A DNA stretch of 62,037 nucleotides from Gammaproteobacteria bacterium (GCA_003137095.1 PLET01000041.1:39274-101310), one strand, 5' to 3'. Counted from the first letter of the stretch, positions 9,801 to 17,773 are shown. The notes: generated from the letters alone by a model not told the origin. Program-made: numbers and translations.

Positions 9801-10274
9801 GAGCTGCAGGCGCGCTGCCACCCGCGCGGTGGGTGCCGCCATCGCAGCCAGCTCGCGGCCATCGACATACAGGCGCGCCGTCGACCCATCGTAGGTTGCG
9901 GCGATCGCGTACCAGCGACCGGCGTCGAGGCGCGCGGCAGCAGCCTCGACGTCGCGGCCCGGCGCGAGCACCAGAGCCAGCCTGTCGTCCCGCAATTCCA
10001 GACGGCGCCATGCCGGCAATTCGCCAATGGCCGCAATGATCACCGCATCGGACCGAACGCGCGCGATCCGCAGCCAACCGCTGAACGACCAGGGCGCACC
10101 CGGCGCCAGCGGCACGGCATCCTGCGCGAGCGGCCGCGAGAGGCCGATGCCGCCCTCGAGAATGGACACGTTGTACGGACCCAGATTCTCATCGGGCCCC
10201 GGCGCCGCCGCGGTGGCGCAGGCACCCGCCGCCAGCCACATCAGGGCCAGCAGGCCGGTCAATCGTTTGAACAT
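6834..10274 (-). CDS. Secreted GH2 glycoside hydrolase with N-terminal LamG-like domain (exo-beta-glucosaminidase/mannosidase type)
   Basis: Product of 1146 aa from ATG 10274; the frame extends further but the signal peptide starts here (FKRLTGLLALMWLAAGACATA) and GGAG lies upstream. Order of parts: a LamG/concanavalin-like domain at about residues 45-200 (WSFSGWLRI, YVDGREL), a GH2 sugar-binding domain (YWYRTEF, NGINYAAEVWLNG), an Ig-like domain, and the TIM barrel (RNWLGQNTEE, NDFW). Candidate catalytic residues are Glu761 in WFGRNEG and Glu819 in SVEVGTPS. The closest family recalled is the CsxA-type exo-beta-D-glucosaminidases and related endo-beta-mannosidases; the substrate is not proven. 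It heads the minus-strand operon with the acetylesterase. Confidence 0.85.
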   Translation of the reverse strand: MFKRLTGLLALMWLAAGACATAAAPGPDENLGPYNVSILEGGIGLSRPLAQDAVPLAPGAPWSFSGWLRIARVRSDAVIIAAIGELPAWRRLELRDDRLALVLAPGRDVEAAAARLDAGRWYAIAATYDGSTARLYVDGRELAAMAAPTARVAARLQLAPADSAAPPSARPHFGGDLALFTLWPTAIDAAAVRSLADRRPDFSLITFDPIGVGWPLQEHAWRGLLEPQDPWTLPHAVSAPGAPQAAAPAAPVPLRPSGPSTWTLEAWHLHAATTRDAGGPLSRAGYGDADWYPAVVPGTVLSTLIARGLYPDPDYGLNNLAIPESLSRQDYWYRTEFMGPAEVGNRQVTLTFNGINYAAEVWLNGTRLGTIKGAFIRGIFDVSGTLRAQRMNAVAVRISPPPHPGIPHEQSMAAGPGMNGGALAIDGPTFIATEGWDWIPGIRDRNTGLWQSVELKAAGTVRLLDAHVLTQLPLPRTTSADVSIVVPVENRASQPVAAVLTAGFGAISVRKTLTLAPGVTEVALRPDEFPQLHVADPALWWPNGYGPANLYTLRLAVEVAGRLSDATSIRFGIRQLTYELSLFDAQGRLRRVEVDPTAGSARGERLIDVRHEAIKRTPKGWAESLTAAGETSPAVRPVPTESLTPYLAIHVNGVPIAARGGSWGMDDSRKRISRAHLEPYFQLHRAANLNIIRNWLGQNTEEVFYDLADEYGLLVLNDFWISTQDFQLEPQDPALFLANARDVISRYRNHPSIAVWFGRNEGVPQPIINEGLAELVATLDGSRYYTGSSNSVNLQGSGPYNYRPPEQYFTELAQGFSVEVGTPSLSTLESLRASIPEADRWPIGDTYAYHDWHFGGNGDVATFMAAMAEQYGAGADLADFERKAQLMDYVSYRAIFEGFQAHLWSGNSGRLLWMTHPSWPSNTWQIYSSDYDTAAAYYGVKKACEPLHAQLDLPDYQLSIVNTTRVDRRGLVLRSRVLSLDNRLLMERTDTVDAPADAVATLPVLDLAPLLARERLVLVKLTLADPAGATLSDNLYWQGSDAASQQRLNDLKPQPIGLTAHARRPDGTLLDVELRNNGGSPALTAKITALDEHGSRVLPVYYSDNYVSLLPGETRHIELRCPAGSARCARIALRGWNVEPREIAVD

Positions 10275-10339
10275 AAGGCCACTCCCCGGTAGTGTCTCTC
10301 GCGTCCGCGTTCGTGGGCACGGATGACATCGCTGACATA

Positions 10340-10345
10340 AGTATA
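10340..10345 (-). promoter_or_regulatory. Candidate -10 box for the GH2/esterase operon
   Basis: TATACT on the minus strand lies 66 bp upstream of the GH2 ATG, in sequence otherwise rich in GC. I see no good -35 hexamer at 16-18 bp, so this is only a candidate. Confidence 0.25.
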
Positions 10346-10554
10346 GTCCTTGGCGCACGGGGGAGCGTGCATCAACGGACCGGGCCCGATGGGCTTTGCG
10401 GTTGACGGAGCAGAAGGCTCCTCCCCCGCCCTGATCTGCGGGGACACACCCGGCCATCGTGGCCGAAACGGCACGCCAAGTGGCCTGCGTTTGCCGTTCG
10501 GGGATTGGTATTTGCGGCGCCGCATCCGCCAGCCGATGACTGCGGGACTGCGAT

Positions 10555-10581
10555 GATTAAAAGCAACGAAGCCATTTAATC
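10555..10581. repeat. 7-bp inverted repeat just upstream of the receptor promoter
   Basis: GATTAAA at 10555-10561 and TTTAATC at 10575-10581 form a perfect dyad with a 13-nt spacer. The right arm ends one base before a TTGACG hexamer, which suits an activator or repressor site. AT-rich arms stand out in this GC-rich region. Confidence 0.35.
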
Positions 10582-10582
10582 G

Positions 10583-10611
10583 TTGACGCGGGCCACTGAC
10601 AGCGCTAGCCT
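10583..10611 (+). promoter_or_regulatory. Candidate promoter of the TonB-dependent receptor
   Basis: TTGACG at 10583-10588 is followed after 17 bp by TAGCCT at 10606-10611. The -35 is good and the -10 weak. The operator-like site overlaps the -10, as expected for a LacI-repressed promoter. Confidence 0.35.
10597..10610. promoter_or_regulatory. Putative LacI-family operator at the TonB receptor
   Basis: TGACAGCGCTAGCC. Read on the other strand it is GGCTAGCGCTGTCA, close to GGGTAGCGCTAACA found before the GH3 gene. Both share the palindromic AGCGCT core typical of LacI/XylR-type operators in proteobacterial sugar loci. The LacI gene lies at 16731-17768. The site overlaps the candidate -10. 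Confidence 0.42.
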
Positions 10612-10763
10612 TCCTACAACATCCGCTCGGGGACAATACCCCGGCGATGCGGGGAATACGCGCAGGACCATCAGGACTGGTAGAAGCGGCCGAAGCATGC
10701 CGCCAGCCTGATTAAAGCCTGCGTTCATTGTCGAACAAGGCAACACTCGGGGGATCACGTACC

Positions 10764-13700
10764 ATGTCGCATCGTAGGGAGAAGCGCGCCCGCCAGGCCG
10801 CACGTTTTGCATTGATGACAGCGGTGTCAATCGAAGCCACGCTGGTAGGTCACACCGCCCTCGCAGATCCACAGGCACAATCCAGCACCGAGAGCTCGGC
10901 CAAGGCCGACGACCTGACGGAAATCGTGGTCACGGGATTTCGGGCATCCCTGCAATCCGCGTTGGACGCCAAACGATTGTCCGATCTGCCGATCGAATCG
11001 GTAGCCCCCGAAGACATCGGCAAGATGCCCGACACCAACGTGGCCGAGGCATTGCAGCGTCTGCCCGGAATCCAGATCGACCGCGGCCAGGCCGGCCAGG
11101 GCACCGCCGTGTTGATCGACGGATTGCGCCAGAACCTGACCACCCTGAATGGCGATTTGTTCCTGACCGGCAAGGAGTTCTACGTGTCGGGCGAAGCGTC
11201 GGGCGGTGGCTCGGGTTCAAACTCGCAGTACTCTTCGCTCGAGGGCATACCGAGCGAGCTGGTGAGCGGCATCGACGTTATCAAGAACCCCGAGGCCTCG
11301 ATGACCGAAGGCGGTCTCGGCGGCACGATCAATCTTAAGACGGCCGATCCGCTGTCCATGCCCGAGGGGCTGAGCCTCGGCGGCAATTTCCGCGAGTCGA
11401 AAGCGGAAAGCACCAACAGCGCGACGCCCGACGGCGTGTTGGTCGGATCGTACAAGGTGAACGATCGCCTGGCCTTCTCGGCCAGCCTGACCTTCGACAA
11501 CGAGGACACCCACACCAAGGAGTTCCAGGATCAAAATCGCGCAACCTGGCTCATCACCAATGCGGCAACCGGCCCCTATGTGGGGGCCCTGACACCGGCC
11601 GGCATCACCACGCTGCCCAACAACCAGTTCTACATCGAGCCACAGCTGGGCTACTTCACCGATGTGCTCGATTATCGCGACGATCGCGGTGCGTCCTTCG
11701 GCATTGCCGCCAAAGTGACGGACAGCATCAAGACCAGCCTCAACTGGTTTTTTTCGCGCGAGGATGACACCAGCTACAGCTACACGGACAAGTTGTGGTT
11801 CAACGGCCAGGGCGCATCGCCGGGTACGCCCACGGCTCCGGGCACGGCGATTCCGGGCATCGACCCGACGATGGCCTATTCGATCGACGCCAACGGCGTC
11901 GTGCAGAACGCCACGTTCAACGCCAACGGCGCGGAAACCGCCTCGCTGTTCCAGGAGAACATCTCCGAGGCCAACAATCTGCAATGGGTGACCAAATTCG
12001 ACGACGGCGGTCCGCTGCGCGGCATCTTCGATGCGTCATTTGCGCACGCCACCTCGAATCTGCAGGCCGCTCAGGCCGACGTCGAACACGGGCTGTACAC
12101 AACCAGCGCCGGCGTGGCCACCTCGCCGGCGGCGCCCGGCTGCAACAACGGCTCCTCGACCTGCACCAATGCGACGGGCAGCCACGGCTATGAATTCACC
12201 TATGCCAACGGCGGCACGTCGGGGCTTCCGTCGGTCAGCTATCTGGCGCCCTACGGCAATATCCTGAGCAATCCGGCGTACACCACCTTCAAGTCCAACT
12301 GGGCGTGGGCGAACTACACCGACAACAAGCAATGGGCGGTCAAGGCCGATCTGCAGTGGGATCCCGCCTTCGTCAAGGATGTGCCGACGACCCTGTCGGC
12401 GGGTCTGCGCTACGCCGGCAGAGACGTCGACCAAACCTTCGGCCGCTATTTGATCAACGGCACGCTCGCCAACGGCCAGATCGCCGGCAACGCCAACGGA
12501 CCCACTCCCACCAACCCGGGCACCGGCTTCGGACCGTACCTTTACTACCAGGATCCGGGTTACGGCACGCCGAACATCCCCTATTCGACGGCGGTGAGCA
12601 ATCCCGGCCTCGTGGGCACGTATCCGAACTTCGCGGTGGGCAACATCATCGTGAAGAATCCGACCACCGGCGGATTGAACCATCCAGCCACGTATTTGAA
12701 TACCGTTTGGGCAGGCGCGGGCGTGACCAACAACACCGAACAGTTCTTCGTCGACAACCTCAGCTCCTTCAGCGTCGAGGAAAGGACGACCGCGCCGTAC
12801 ATCATGTTCGACCTGGGCGGCCCTGCGAACCGGATACATGTGAATTTCGGCGTACGTCTGGTCAACACCGATCTGACGATCAACGGCGGACAATCGGCGC
12901 CAAACCCCACCTACTACGGCACGGCATCGTGGAACGGTGTGGATTCAAACGTGGTCCCGGTGACCACCAAGCGCAATTACACGGACGTGCTGCCGTCGTT
13001 CAACCTGGTGCTCGACGTGACGGACACCCAGAAGATCCGCTTCGGCGCGGCCCGAGTCGTCTCGCCGCAGGATCTGTTCGAACTGGGTCTGGGCAATTCG
13101 TTCAACTTCACGCGCAACAGCACCCGCGTGCAGCCGAACGGCACGGTGGGCGGATTCGAATTCGTCAACGGAGCGTCCGGAAATCCGAACCTCGATCCTT
13201 ACCGCGCGACCCAGTTCGTTCTGGCGTATGAGAACTATTTCGCGCCGGGCGGCCTGGCAAGCATTTCCACCTTCTACAAACAGGTCGACAGCTTCATCGA
13301 AATCCAGACCATTCCGACCTTCGTGAAGGATGATTTCGGCGGCGATACCGGCGACATCACCGAGCCGGTCAACGCCGGCCAGGGACGGATCTACGGCCTG
13401 GAATTGGGCGGACAATATGCGCTGGGCGACAACATAGACTGGCTGAAGGGTTTCGGTGTGGCAGCCAATTACACCTTCTCCCAATCGACCACGGACAGCC
13501 AGACCACGAGCTTCTCGTATGATTCGGGCATTCCCGGTGTGGCCAAGAACGCGTTCACCGGCACGCTGTACTACGAGCGCTTCGGCTTTTCGGCGCGCAT
13601 GTCGTACTCCTGGCGCGACAAGGCGGTCAACGACTCCCTGGTCGGCGCGACGTTCACCTTCCCGAACCAGTATGGTGTGGAGAAGACCTATCAGGTGTTC

Positions 13701-13886
13701 GCCGCACCCTACGGCCAGCTGGACGGCCAGATCGGATACGACTTCAATCGTCATGTGGGGGTGTTCGTCTCGTTCCAGAACATCACCGACGAGGCCCAAC
13801 ATACCTACCTGCAGTATCCGAACCTGCCGTTCACGTATGATGACGCCGGGCGACGCTTCTTCCTGGGCGTCAAGGGCAGGCTCTGA
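10764..13886 (+). CDS. TonB-dependent receptor of the carbohydrate locus
   Basis: Outer-membrane beta-barrel that imports ligand using TonB energy; the context suggests an oligosaccharide. It is 1040 aa from ATG 10764, with GGGGGA upstream; an in-frame TTG at 10728 is less likely. Order: a signal-peptide region ending at about ALADPQ, a TonB box (EIVVTG), a plug domain (LSDLPIESVAPEDIGKMPD, NVAEALQRLPG, GGLGGTINLKT) and a long barrel ending in FFLGVKGRL. The plug motifs match the Caulobacter/Xanthomonas type of TonB receptor found with glycosidases, LacI regulators and flavin halogenases. No SusD-like partner is present, as is usual outside Bacteroidetes. A strong hairpin follows the stop. 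Confidence 0.93.
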   Translation: MSHRREKRARQAARFALMTAVSIEATLVGHTALADPQAQSSTESSAKADDLTEIVVTGFRASLQSALDAKRLSDLPIESVAPEDIGKMPDTNVAEALQRLPGIQIDRGQAGQGTAVLIDGLRQNLTTLNGDLFLTGKEFYVSGEASGGGSGSNSQYSSLEGIPSELVSGIDVIKNPEASMTEGGLGGTINLKTADPLSMPEGLSLGGNFRESKAESTNSATPDGVLVGSYKVNDRLAFSASLTFDNEDTHTKEFQDQNRATWLITNAATGPYVGALTPAGITTLPNNQFYIEPQLGYFTDVLDYRDDRGASFGIAAKVTDSIKTSLNWFFSREDDTSYSYTDKLWFNGQGASPGTPTAPGTAIPGIDPTMAYSIDANGVVQNATFNANGAETASLFQENISEANNLQWVTKFDDGGPLRGIFDASFAHATSNLQAAQADVEHGLYTTSAGVATSPAAPGCNNGSSTCTNATGSHGYEFTYANGGTSGLPSVSYLAPYGNILSNPAYTTFKSNWAWANYTDNKQWAVKADLQWDPAFVKDVPTTLSAGLRYAGRDVDQTFGRYLINGTLANGQIAGNANGPTPTNPGTGFGPYLYYQDPGYGTPNIPYSTAVSNPGLVGTYPNFAVGNIIVKNPTTGGLNHPATYLNTVWAGAGVTNNTEQFFVDNLSSFSVEERTTAPYIMFDLGGPANRIHVNFGVRLVNTDLTINGGQSAPNPTYYGTASWNGVDSNVVPVTTKRNYTDVLPSFNLVLDVTDTQKIRFGAARVVSPQDLFELGLGNSFNFTRNSTRVQPNGTVGGFEFVNGASGNPNLDPYRATQFVLAYENYFAPGGLASISTFYKQVDSFIEIQTIPTFVKDDFGGDTGDITEPVNAGQGRIYGLELGGQYALGDNIDWLKGFGVAANYTFSQSTTDSQTTSFSYDSGIPGVAKNAFTGTLYYERFGFSARMSYSWRDKAVNDSLVGATFTFPNQYGVEKTYQVFAAPYGQLDGQIGYDFNRHVGVFVSFQNITDEAQHTYLQYPNLPFTYDDAGRRFFLGVKGRL

Positions 13887-13899
13887 GGGTCAGGGGATC

Positions 13900-13925
13900 G
13901 CGGCGCCGACTCCGGTCGGCGCCGC
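13900..13925 (+). terminator. GC-rich hairpin after the TonB receptor
   Basis: GCGGCGCCGAC and GTCGGCGCCGC form an 11-bp perfect stem with a TCCG loop, 14 bp after the receptor stop. There is no T tract, so it may be an attenuating or mRNA-protecting hairpin that lowers downstream halogenase expression, rather than a full terminator. Confidence 0.45.
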
Positions 13926-13926
13926 G

Positions 13927-13980
13927 GTGCGCTTGACGGCGTCGGGCGTCCCGGTACGCTTGACGACATCGGGTGTCGCG
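13927..13980 (+). repeat. Two tandem 27-bp repeat units in the receptor/halogenase gap
   Basis: Units 13927-13953 and 13954-13980 match at 22 of 27 positions; both contain CGCTTGACG and end in a GTC-containing CG-rich block. The period is exactly nine codons. One plus-strand frame reads VRLTASGVP then VRLTTSGVA, but no gene is expected there. Confidence 0.6.
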
Positions 13981-13994
13981 GGTGCAGGACATTC

Positions 13995-15563
13995 ATGATG
14001 CAGACCGAACAGTCCAGGCGGTCCGATCGAGCGGGCGACCGACGCATCGACCACATCGCGATCGTCGGCGGAGGGACCGCCGGGTGGATCGCCGCCAGCG
14101 TGCTGGCGCGCGCCCTGCCCGGCTCCCGCTGCGTCATCACCGTCATCGAATCACCCGAGATCGGCACGATCGGCGTCGGCGAGGCCACCATTCCGCCGAT
14201 CATCGATCTGCTGCGCTTCCTGGACATCAATCATGGCGACTTCGTCAAACACACGCAGTCGACCTTCAAGCTCGGAATCAAGTTCACCGACTGGTCCCGG
14301 TTGGGACACAGTTATTGGCATCCGTTCGGCACGTTTGGAAGCGCCATCAACCGCCGCCCGTTTCATCATGCCTGGCACAAGGCGAAAGCGGCCGGATTTG
14401 CGCCGAAGTTCAACGATTACAGCCTGTGCGCCGCGCTCGGCGACCAGGGTCGGTTCCGATTTCCCGACGCCTCGGCGCAGGGACCGGTGGCGGGCCTGCG
14501 CTATGCCCTGCACTTCGATGCGGCACTGGTGGCGAGATACCTGCGCGCCTATGCCGAGCGGCTGGGGGTCACGCGGCTCGAGCGCACGGTATCGGGGGCC
14601 ACGCAGCGCGAGGACGGATTCATCGATGAATTGGCGTTTGCCGACGGCACGCGTCTCGCTGCCGACCTGTTCGTCGACTGCAGCGGCTTTCGCGGCATTC
14701 TGATCGAGCAGACTCTCAAGACCGGTTATATCGACTGGGGCGACGTGTTGCCGTGCGACCGGGCCGTCGCGATCCAAACCCACCTGACGGGTGCACGCCC
14801 GCCGTACACGGCGGCCTTCGCGCGGGCTGCCGGCTGGCGCTGGCGCATTCCGCTGCAACAGCGGGCGGGCAACGGCTATGTATACGCCAGCGCACACGTC
14901 AGCGACACCGAAGCGCTGGATGACTTGATGGCCGCGGTCGGTGAGAAGCCGCTGGTGGACCCGCGTTTTCTGCGCTTCGTCACAGGTCGGCGCAGGCTGT
15001 TCTGGAAACGCAACTGCGTCGCCGTCGGGCTTGCCTCGGGATTCATCGAACCGCTCGAGTCGACCAGCATCCACCTGGCTCTGAGCGGCGTGTACAACCT
15101 GCTCGAACACTTTCCCGACAAGTCGTTCGATCAATCGAATATCGACGCTTACAACGAGGAGCTCACCACCGAAATCGAACGGATCCGAGATTTCATCGTG
15201 CTGCACTACTGCCTGACGCAGCGCGAGGACACGCCGCTGTGGGCCCGATGCCGCGCCATGAGGATTCCGGACAGCCTCTCGCAGCGCATCGAGACGTACC
15301 GGAGAACCGGCCGCATACGTCCCAAGGCGGGCGAACTGTTCACCGATCTGAGCTGGTTCTATATCTTCGAGGGCATGGGCGTGCAGCCGGAGAGCTACGA
15401 TCCGTTGATGGACATCGTCAAGACCGACCAGTTGCGCGACATCCTCGCTCAGTTCGCCCAGGCAACCGCCGCCGCGCTCAAGTCGGCGCCGACTCACGAC
15501 AGCCACTTCGCCGAGCGCCCCAAGCCGCTGAGCGTGCAGGCTCCCGAATTCACCGCCCGATGA
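13995..15563 (+). CDS. Tryptophan-halogenase-family flavoprotein of the carbohydrate locus
   Basis: FADH2-dependent halogenase fold, 522 aa. The Rossmann motif is GGGTAGW (residues 25-31) and GEATIPP follows at about 63. The lysine that carries the chloramine-type intermediate in PrnA aligns with Lys92 (FKLGIKF). The halogenase signature WRWRIP is at 281-286, and the glutamate/serine of PLEST are Glu355/Ser356. All key residues appear intact. ATG at 13995 is preceded by AGGAC; a second ATG follows at once. The gene lies between a TonB receptor and a sugar epimerase, where homologues often occur with no known natural substrate. Halogenation of tryptophan is not implied by the context. Confidence 0.88.
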   Translation: MMQTEQSRRSDRAGDRRIDHIAIVGGGTAGWIAASVLARALPGSRCVITVIESPEIGTIGVGEATIPPIIDLLRFLDINHGDFVKHTQSTFKLGIKFTDWSRLGHSYWHPFGTFGSAINRRPFHHAWHKAKAAGFAPKFNDYSLCAALGDQGRFRFPDASAQGPVAGLRYALHFDAALVARYLRAYAERLGVTRLERTVSGATQREDGFIDELAFADGTRLAADLFVDCSGFRGILIEQTLKTGYIDWGDVLPCDRAVAIQTHLTGARPPYTAAFARAAGWRWRIPLQQRAGNGYVYASAHVSDTEALDDLMAAVGEKPLVDPRFLRFVTGRRRLFWKRNCVAVGLASGFIEPLESTSIHLALSGVYNLLEHFPDKSFDQSNIDAYNEELTTEIERIRDFIVLHYCLTQREDTPLWARCRAMRIPDSLSQRIETYRRTGRIRPKAGELFTDLSWFYIFEGMGVQPESYDPLMDIVKTDQLRDILAQFAQATAAALKSAPTHDSHFAERPKPLSVQAPEFTAR

Positions 15564-15574
15564 CGGGCTGAGGG

Positions 15575-16744
15575 ATGGAAAACCAGACCGCGCCGCGGGC
15601 GACGCTTGCCGCACTGAACACCCGGCTGGTCGATTGGCTCGCCGGGGATGCGTATCCCGTCTGGTCGACCCGGGGCATCGATCCGCGGCGCGGCGGCTTC
15701 GTCGAATCGATCGGCCAGAACGGCGTGGCGCTGCCCGAGCCGCGCCGTGCGCGCGTACAGCCGCGGCAGGTGTATGCATTCGCGCAGGCACCGCTGTTTC
15801 ATTGGCGCGGCGATGCGGCGCGGATCGTGCGCGACGGCATCGATTATTTCACCGCGCACTACCGCCGAGAGGACGGCCTGTACCGCACGCTTGCCGATGC
15901 CGACGGCGCGGTGCTCGATGAGCGTGCACTGCTGTATGACCAGTCGTTCGCATTGCTGGGTTATGCCGCGGCCGCGCTGGCGCTCGATGCCCGCAAGGAA
16001 TTCGAGCGCCGGGCGCTCGGACTTCGGCATCGCATCGAGTCGCATCTGGCAGCGGCCGACGGCGCATTCCTCTCGAGCGACTCGGCCGGAGACTGCCATC
16101 GCGAATCGAATCCACACATGCATCTGCTCGAGGCCTGTTTGGCCTGGGCCGAGACCGGCAACGATCCCGGCTGGATCTCGTGGGCCATGAGCCTCGTCGA
16201 TCTGGCGCTGTCGCGGTTCATCAATCCCGCCACCGGCGCCCTGGGCGAGGTGTTCACCGACTCGTGGCAAGCCGCAGCAGGTCAACGCGGTCATGTGATC
16301 GAGCCGGGACACCAATACGAATGGGCGTGGCTGCTCCTGCGCTGCGAGCGGCGACATCCGGCGCCGCTGCGCAAAACGGCGCAGCGAATGATCGGCAACG
16401 CGGAACGATTCGGCGTGCGCGGCGGCGTCGCGGTCAACGCCCTGCTCAATGACTTCGCCGTCGAAGACCCGGCTGCGCGGCTCTGGCCGCAAACGGAGCG
16501 CCTGAAGGCCGCCTTGCTGGCGGCGACGCTCACCGGCGATGCGCAATACTGGACCATGGCGCAGGCCGCCGCGCAGAGCCTTCTGCCGTACCTCGACACG
16601 CCGATTGCGGGACTGTGGCGGGACACCCTGTTGACGAGCGGTGAGTTCGTCGACGCGCCGGCGCCGGCAAGCACCTTCTATCACCTGGTCGCCGCCGTGA
16701 CTGCGCTCGGCGATGCCCTCTCGCGCGAGGCTAACGCGCAATAG
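15575..16744 (+). CDS. AGE-family sugar epimerase/isomerase
   Basis: N-acylglucosamine 2-epimerase family, an (alpha/alpha)6-barrel of 389 aa without a signal peptide, so cytoplasmic. Motifs are PRQVYAFAQA, NPHMHLLEA, PGHQYEWAWLLL, RLWPQTERLKA and STFYHLVAAV, which hold the catalytic histidines and the substrate arginine. Family members interconvert GlcNAc/ManNAc, mannose/fructose or cellobiose/glucosyl-mannose; the context suggests a mannose- or glucose-type sugar released by the GH2 and GH3 enzymes. It follows the halogenase by 11 bp. Its 3' end overlaps the convergent lacI-type gene by 14 bp. No good ribosome site is seen; GAGGG abuts the ATG. Confidence 0.87.
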   Translation: MENQTAPRATLAALNTRLVDWLAGDAYPVWSTRGIDPRRGGFVESIGQNGVALPEPRRARVQPRQVYAFAQAPLFHWRGDAARIVRDGIDYFTAHYRREDGLYRTLADADGAVLDERALLYDQSFALLGYAAAALALDARKEFERRALGLRHRIESHLAAADGAFLSSDSAGDCHRESNPHMHLLEACLAWAETGNDPGWISWAMSLVDLALSRFINPATGALGEVFTDSWQAAAGQRGHVIEPGHQYEWAWLLLRCERRHPAPLRKTAQRMIGNAERFGVRGGVAVNALLNDFAVEDPAARLWPQTERLKAALLAATLTGDAQYWTMAQAAAQSLLPYLDTPIAGLWRDTLLTSGEFVDAPAPASTFYHLVAAVTALGDALSREANAQ

Positions 16745-17768
16745 GCCGTGCGGTTGAATTGCGGATGACGAGCTTGTGCTCGAGAAGATGCCGCGGCACG
16801 GGCTCCGGCCAACTGCGGCGACGCGGGGCGTGTTGAATGATCAAATCCGCCGCCACTCTCGCCATCTCCGCCACCGGCTGACGGACCGTGGTCAGTTCGG
16901 GCCATATCATCGTGGCGACGGGTGCGTCGTCGAAACCGGTGACCGACAGCTGCCCGGGCAGATTCAGGCCGAATTTGCGCGCCATGGATATGGCCGCCGC
17001 CGCCATGTCGTCATTGCTGGCAAATATGGCGGTCGGCGGCGAGGCGGCGCGCAGCATGCGCTCCGCGCAGACCAGGCCGTCGCCGAACGCGAAATTCCCG
17101 GTCTGCACCAGATCGAAGTCGACGGGCACGTCGCGGGCACGCATTTCATCGATGAAACCGAGGTAGCGCTGTTCGGTTGCGCCGTGCTCCGGCTGACCCA
17201 GCATGAAGCCGATGCGCCGATGGCCGAGGTTCAACAGATGGGCCGCCACCTGCCGTGCCGCCGCATAGTCATCGATCCCGATCGAGGGCGATGCGCTGAG
17301 GCTGTGCTTCGGTGCAATCCGCACGATGGGTATCGCCGCATCGCGCAGCTTGTTGAGAATCGTCTCGTTATCGCTCAAGGGCGGCAGCAGGATGACTCCC
17401 TCCAGCCGCAGCTGCCCGAGAAGCGTGTCCACCTGCCGCTGGATGTCGGGGTTGTGCACGTCCCAGGGTTCGACCATCAGGTGAAAATCCGATTCCCGGC
17501 AGCGCGCGACGGCGCCCGCCTGAAAATCGCTCAGATAGTCGCCGGGCTTGTCGCAGAACAGCCCGATGAGGAAGGATCGGTTGGACGCCAAACCGCGTGC
17601 GTTCAAATTCGGCCGGTAGTTGAGCTGCTCGATGGCCTTCAAAATCCTGACTCGCGTGTCGGCGCGCACCAACGGCTCGTTGTTGATCACCCGCGATACC
17701 GTCTTGGGTGAAACCTTCGCGAGGTCGGCGACATCTTGAATGGTGACGAACGGCGGCACTTGACTCAT
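16731..17768 (-). CDS. LacI-family transcriptional regulator
   Basis: 345 aa. The N-terminal helix-turn-helix (VTIQDVADLAKVSPKTVSRV) is followed by the hinge (YRPNLNARGLAS) and a periplasmic-binding-like effector domain (ASNDDMAAAAI, GFDDAPVA). It lies 43 bp downstream of the GH3 gene on the same strand and convergent with the epimerase. It is the only sugar regulator in the locus, so it likely represses the TonB receptor and the GH3/symporter promoters through the AGCGCT-centred sites. The inducer is probably a mono- or disaccharide product of the pathway. Confidence 0.93.
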   Translation of the reverse strand: MSQVPPFVTIQDVADLAKVSPKTVSRVINNEPLVRADTRVRILKAIEQLNYRPNLNARGLASNRSFLIGLFCDKPGDYLSDFQAGAVARCRESDFHLMVEPWDVHNPDIQRQVDTLLGQLRLEGVILLPPLSDNETILNKLRDAAIPIVRIAPKHSLSASPSIGIDDYAAARQVAAHLLNLGHRRIGFMLGQPEHGATEQRYLGFIDEMRARDVPVDFDLVQTGNFAFGDGLVCAERMLRAASPPTAIFASNDDMAAAAISMARKFGLNLPGQLSVTGFDDAPVATMIWPELTTVRQPVAEMARVAADLIIQHAPRRRSWPEPVPRHLLEHKLVIRNSTARPIAR

Positions 17769-17773
17769 ACGGG

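Larger units (their letters stand above)
10275..10763. other. Divergent intergenic region between the GH2 operon and the TonB receptor
   Basis: This 489-bp stretch holds no convincing gene; short frames in it have no start-site or family support. It should carry the promoters for both directions: a TATACT box on minus, and on plus a GATTAAA/TTTAATC dyad, a TTGACG hexamer and an AGCGCT-centred operator-like site, all within 10555-10611. The plus-strand leader from there to the receptor start would be about 150 nt long. Confidence 0.6.

Noticed and set aside
10728..10763. TTG start for the TonB receptor
   Set aside because: ATG 10764 has GGGGGA upstream and puts the signal peptide near the N-terminus; TTG adds 12 residues without a ribosome site.
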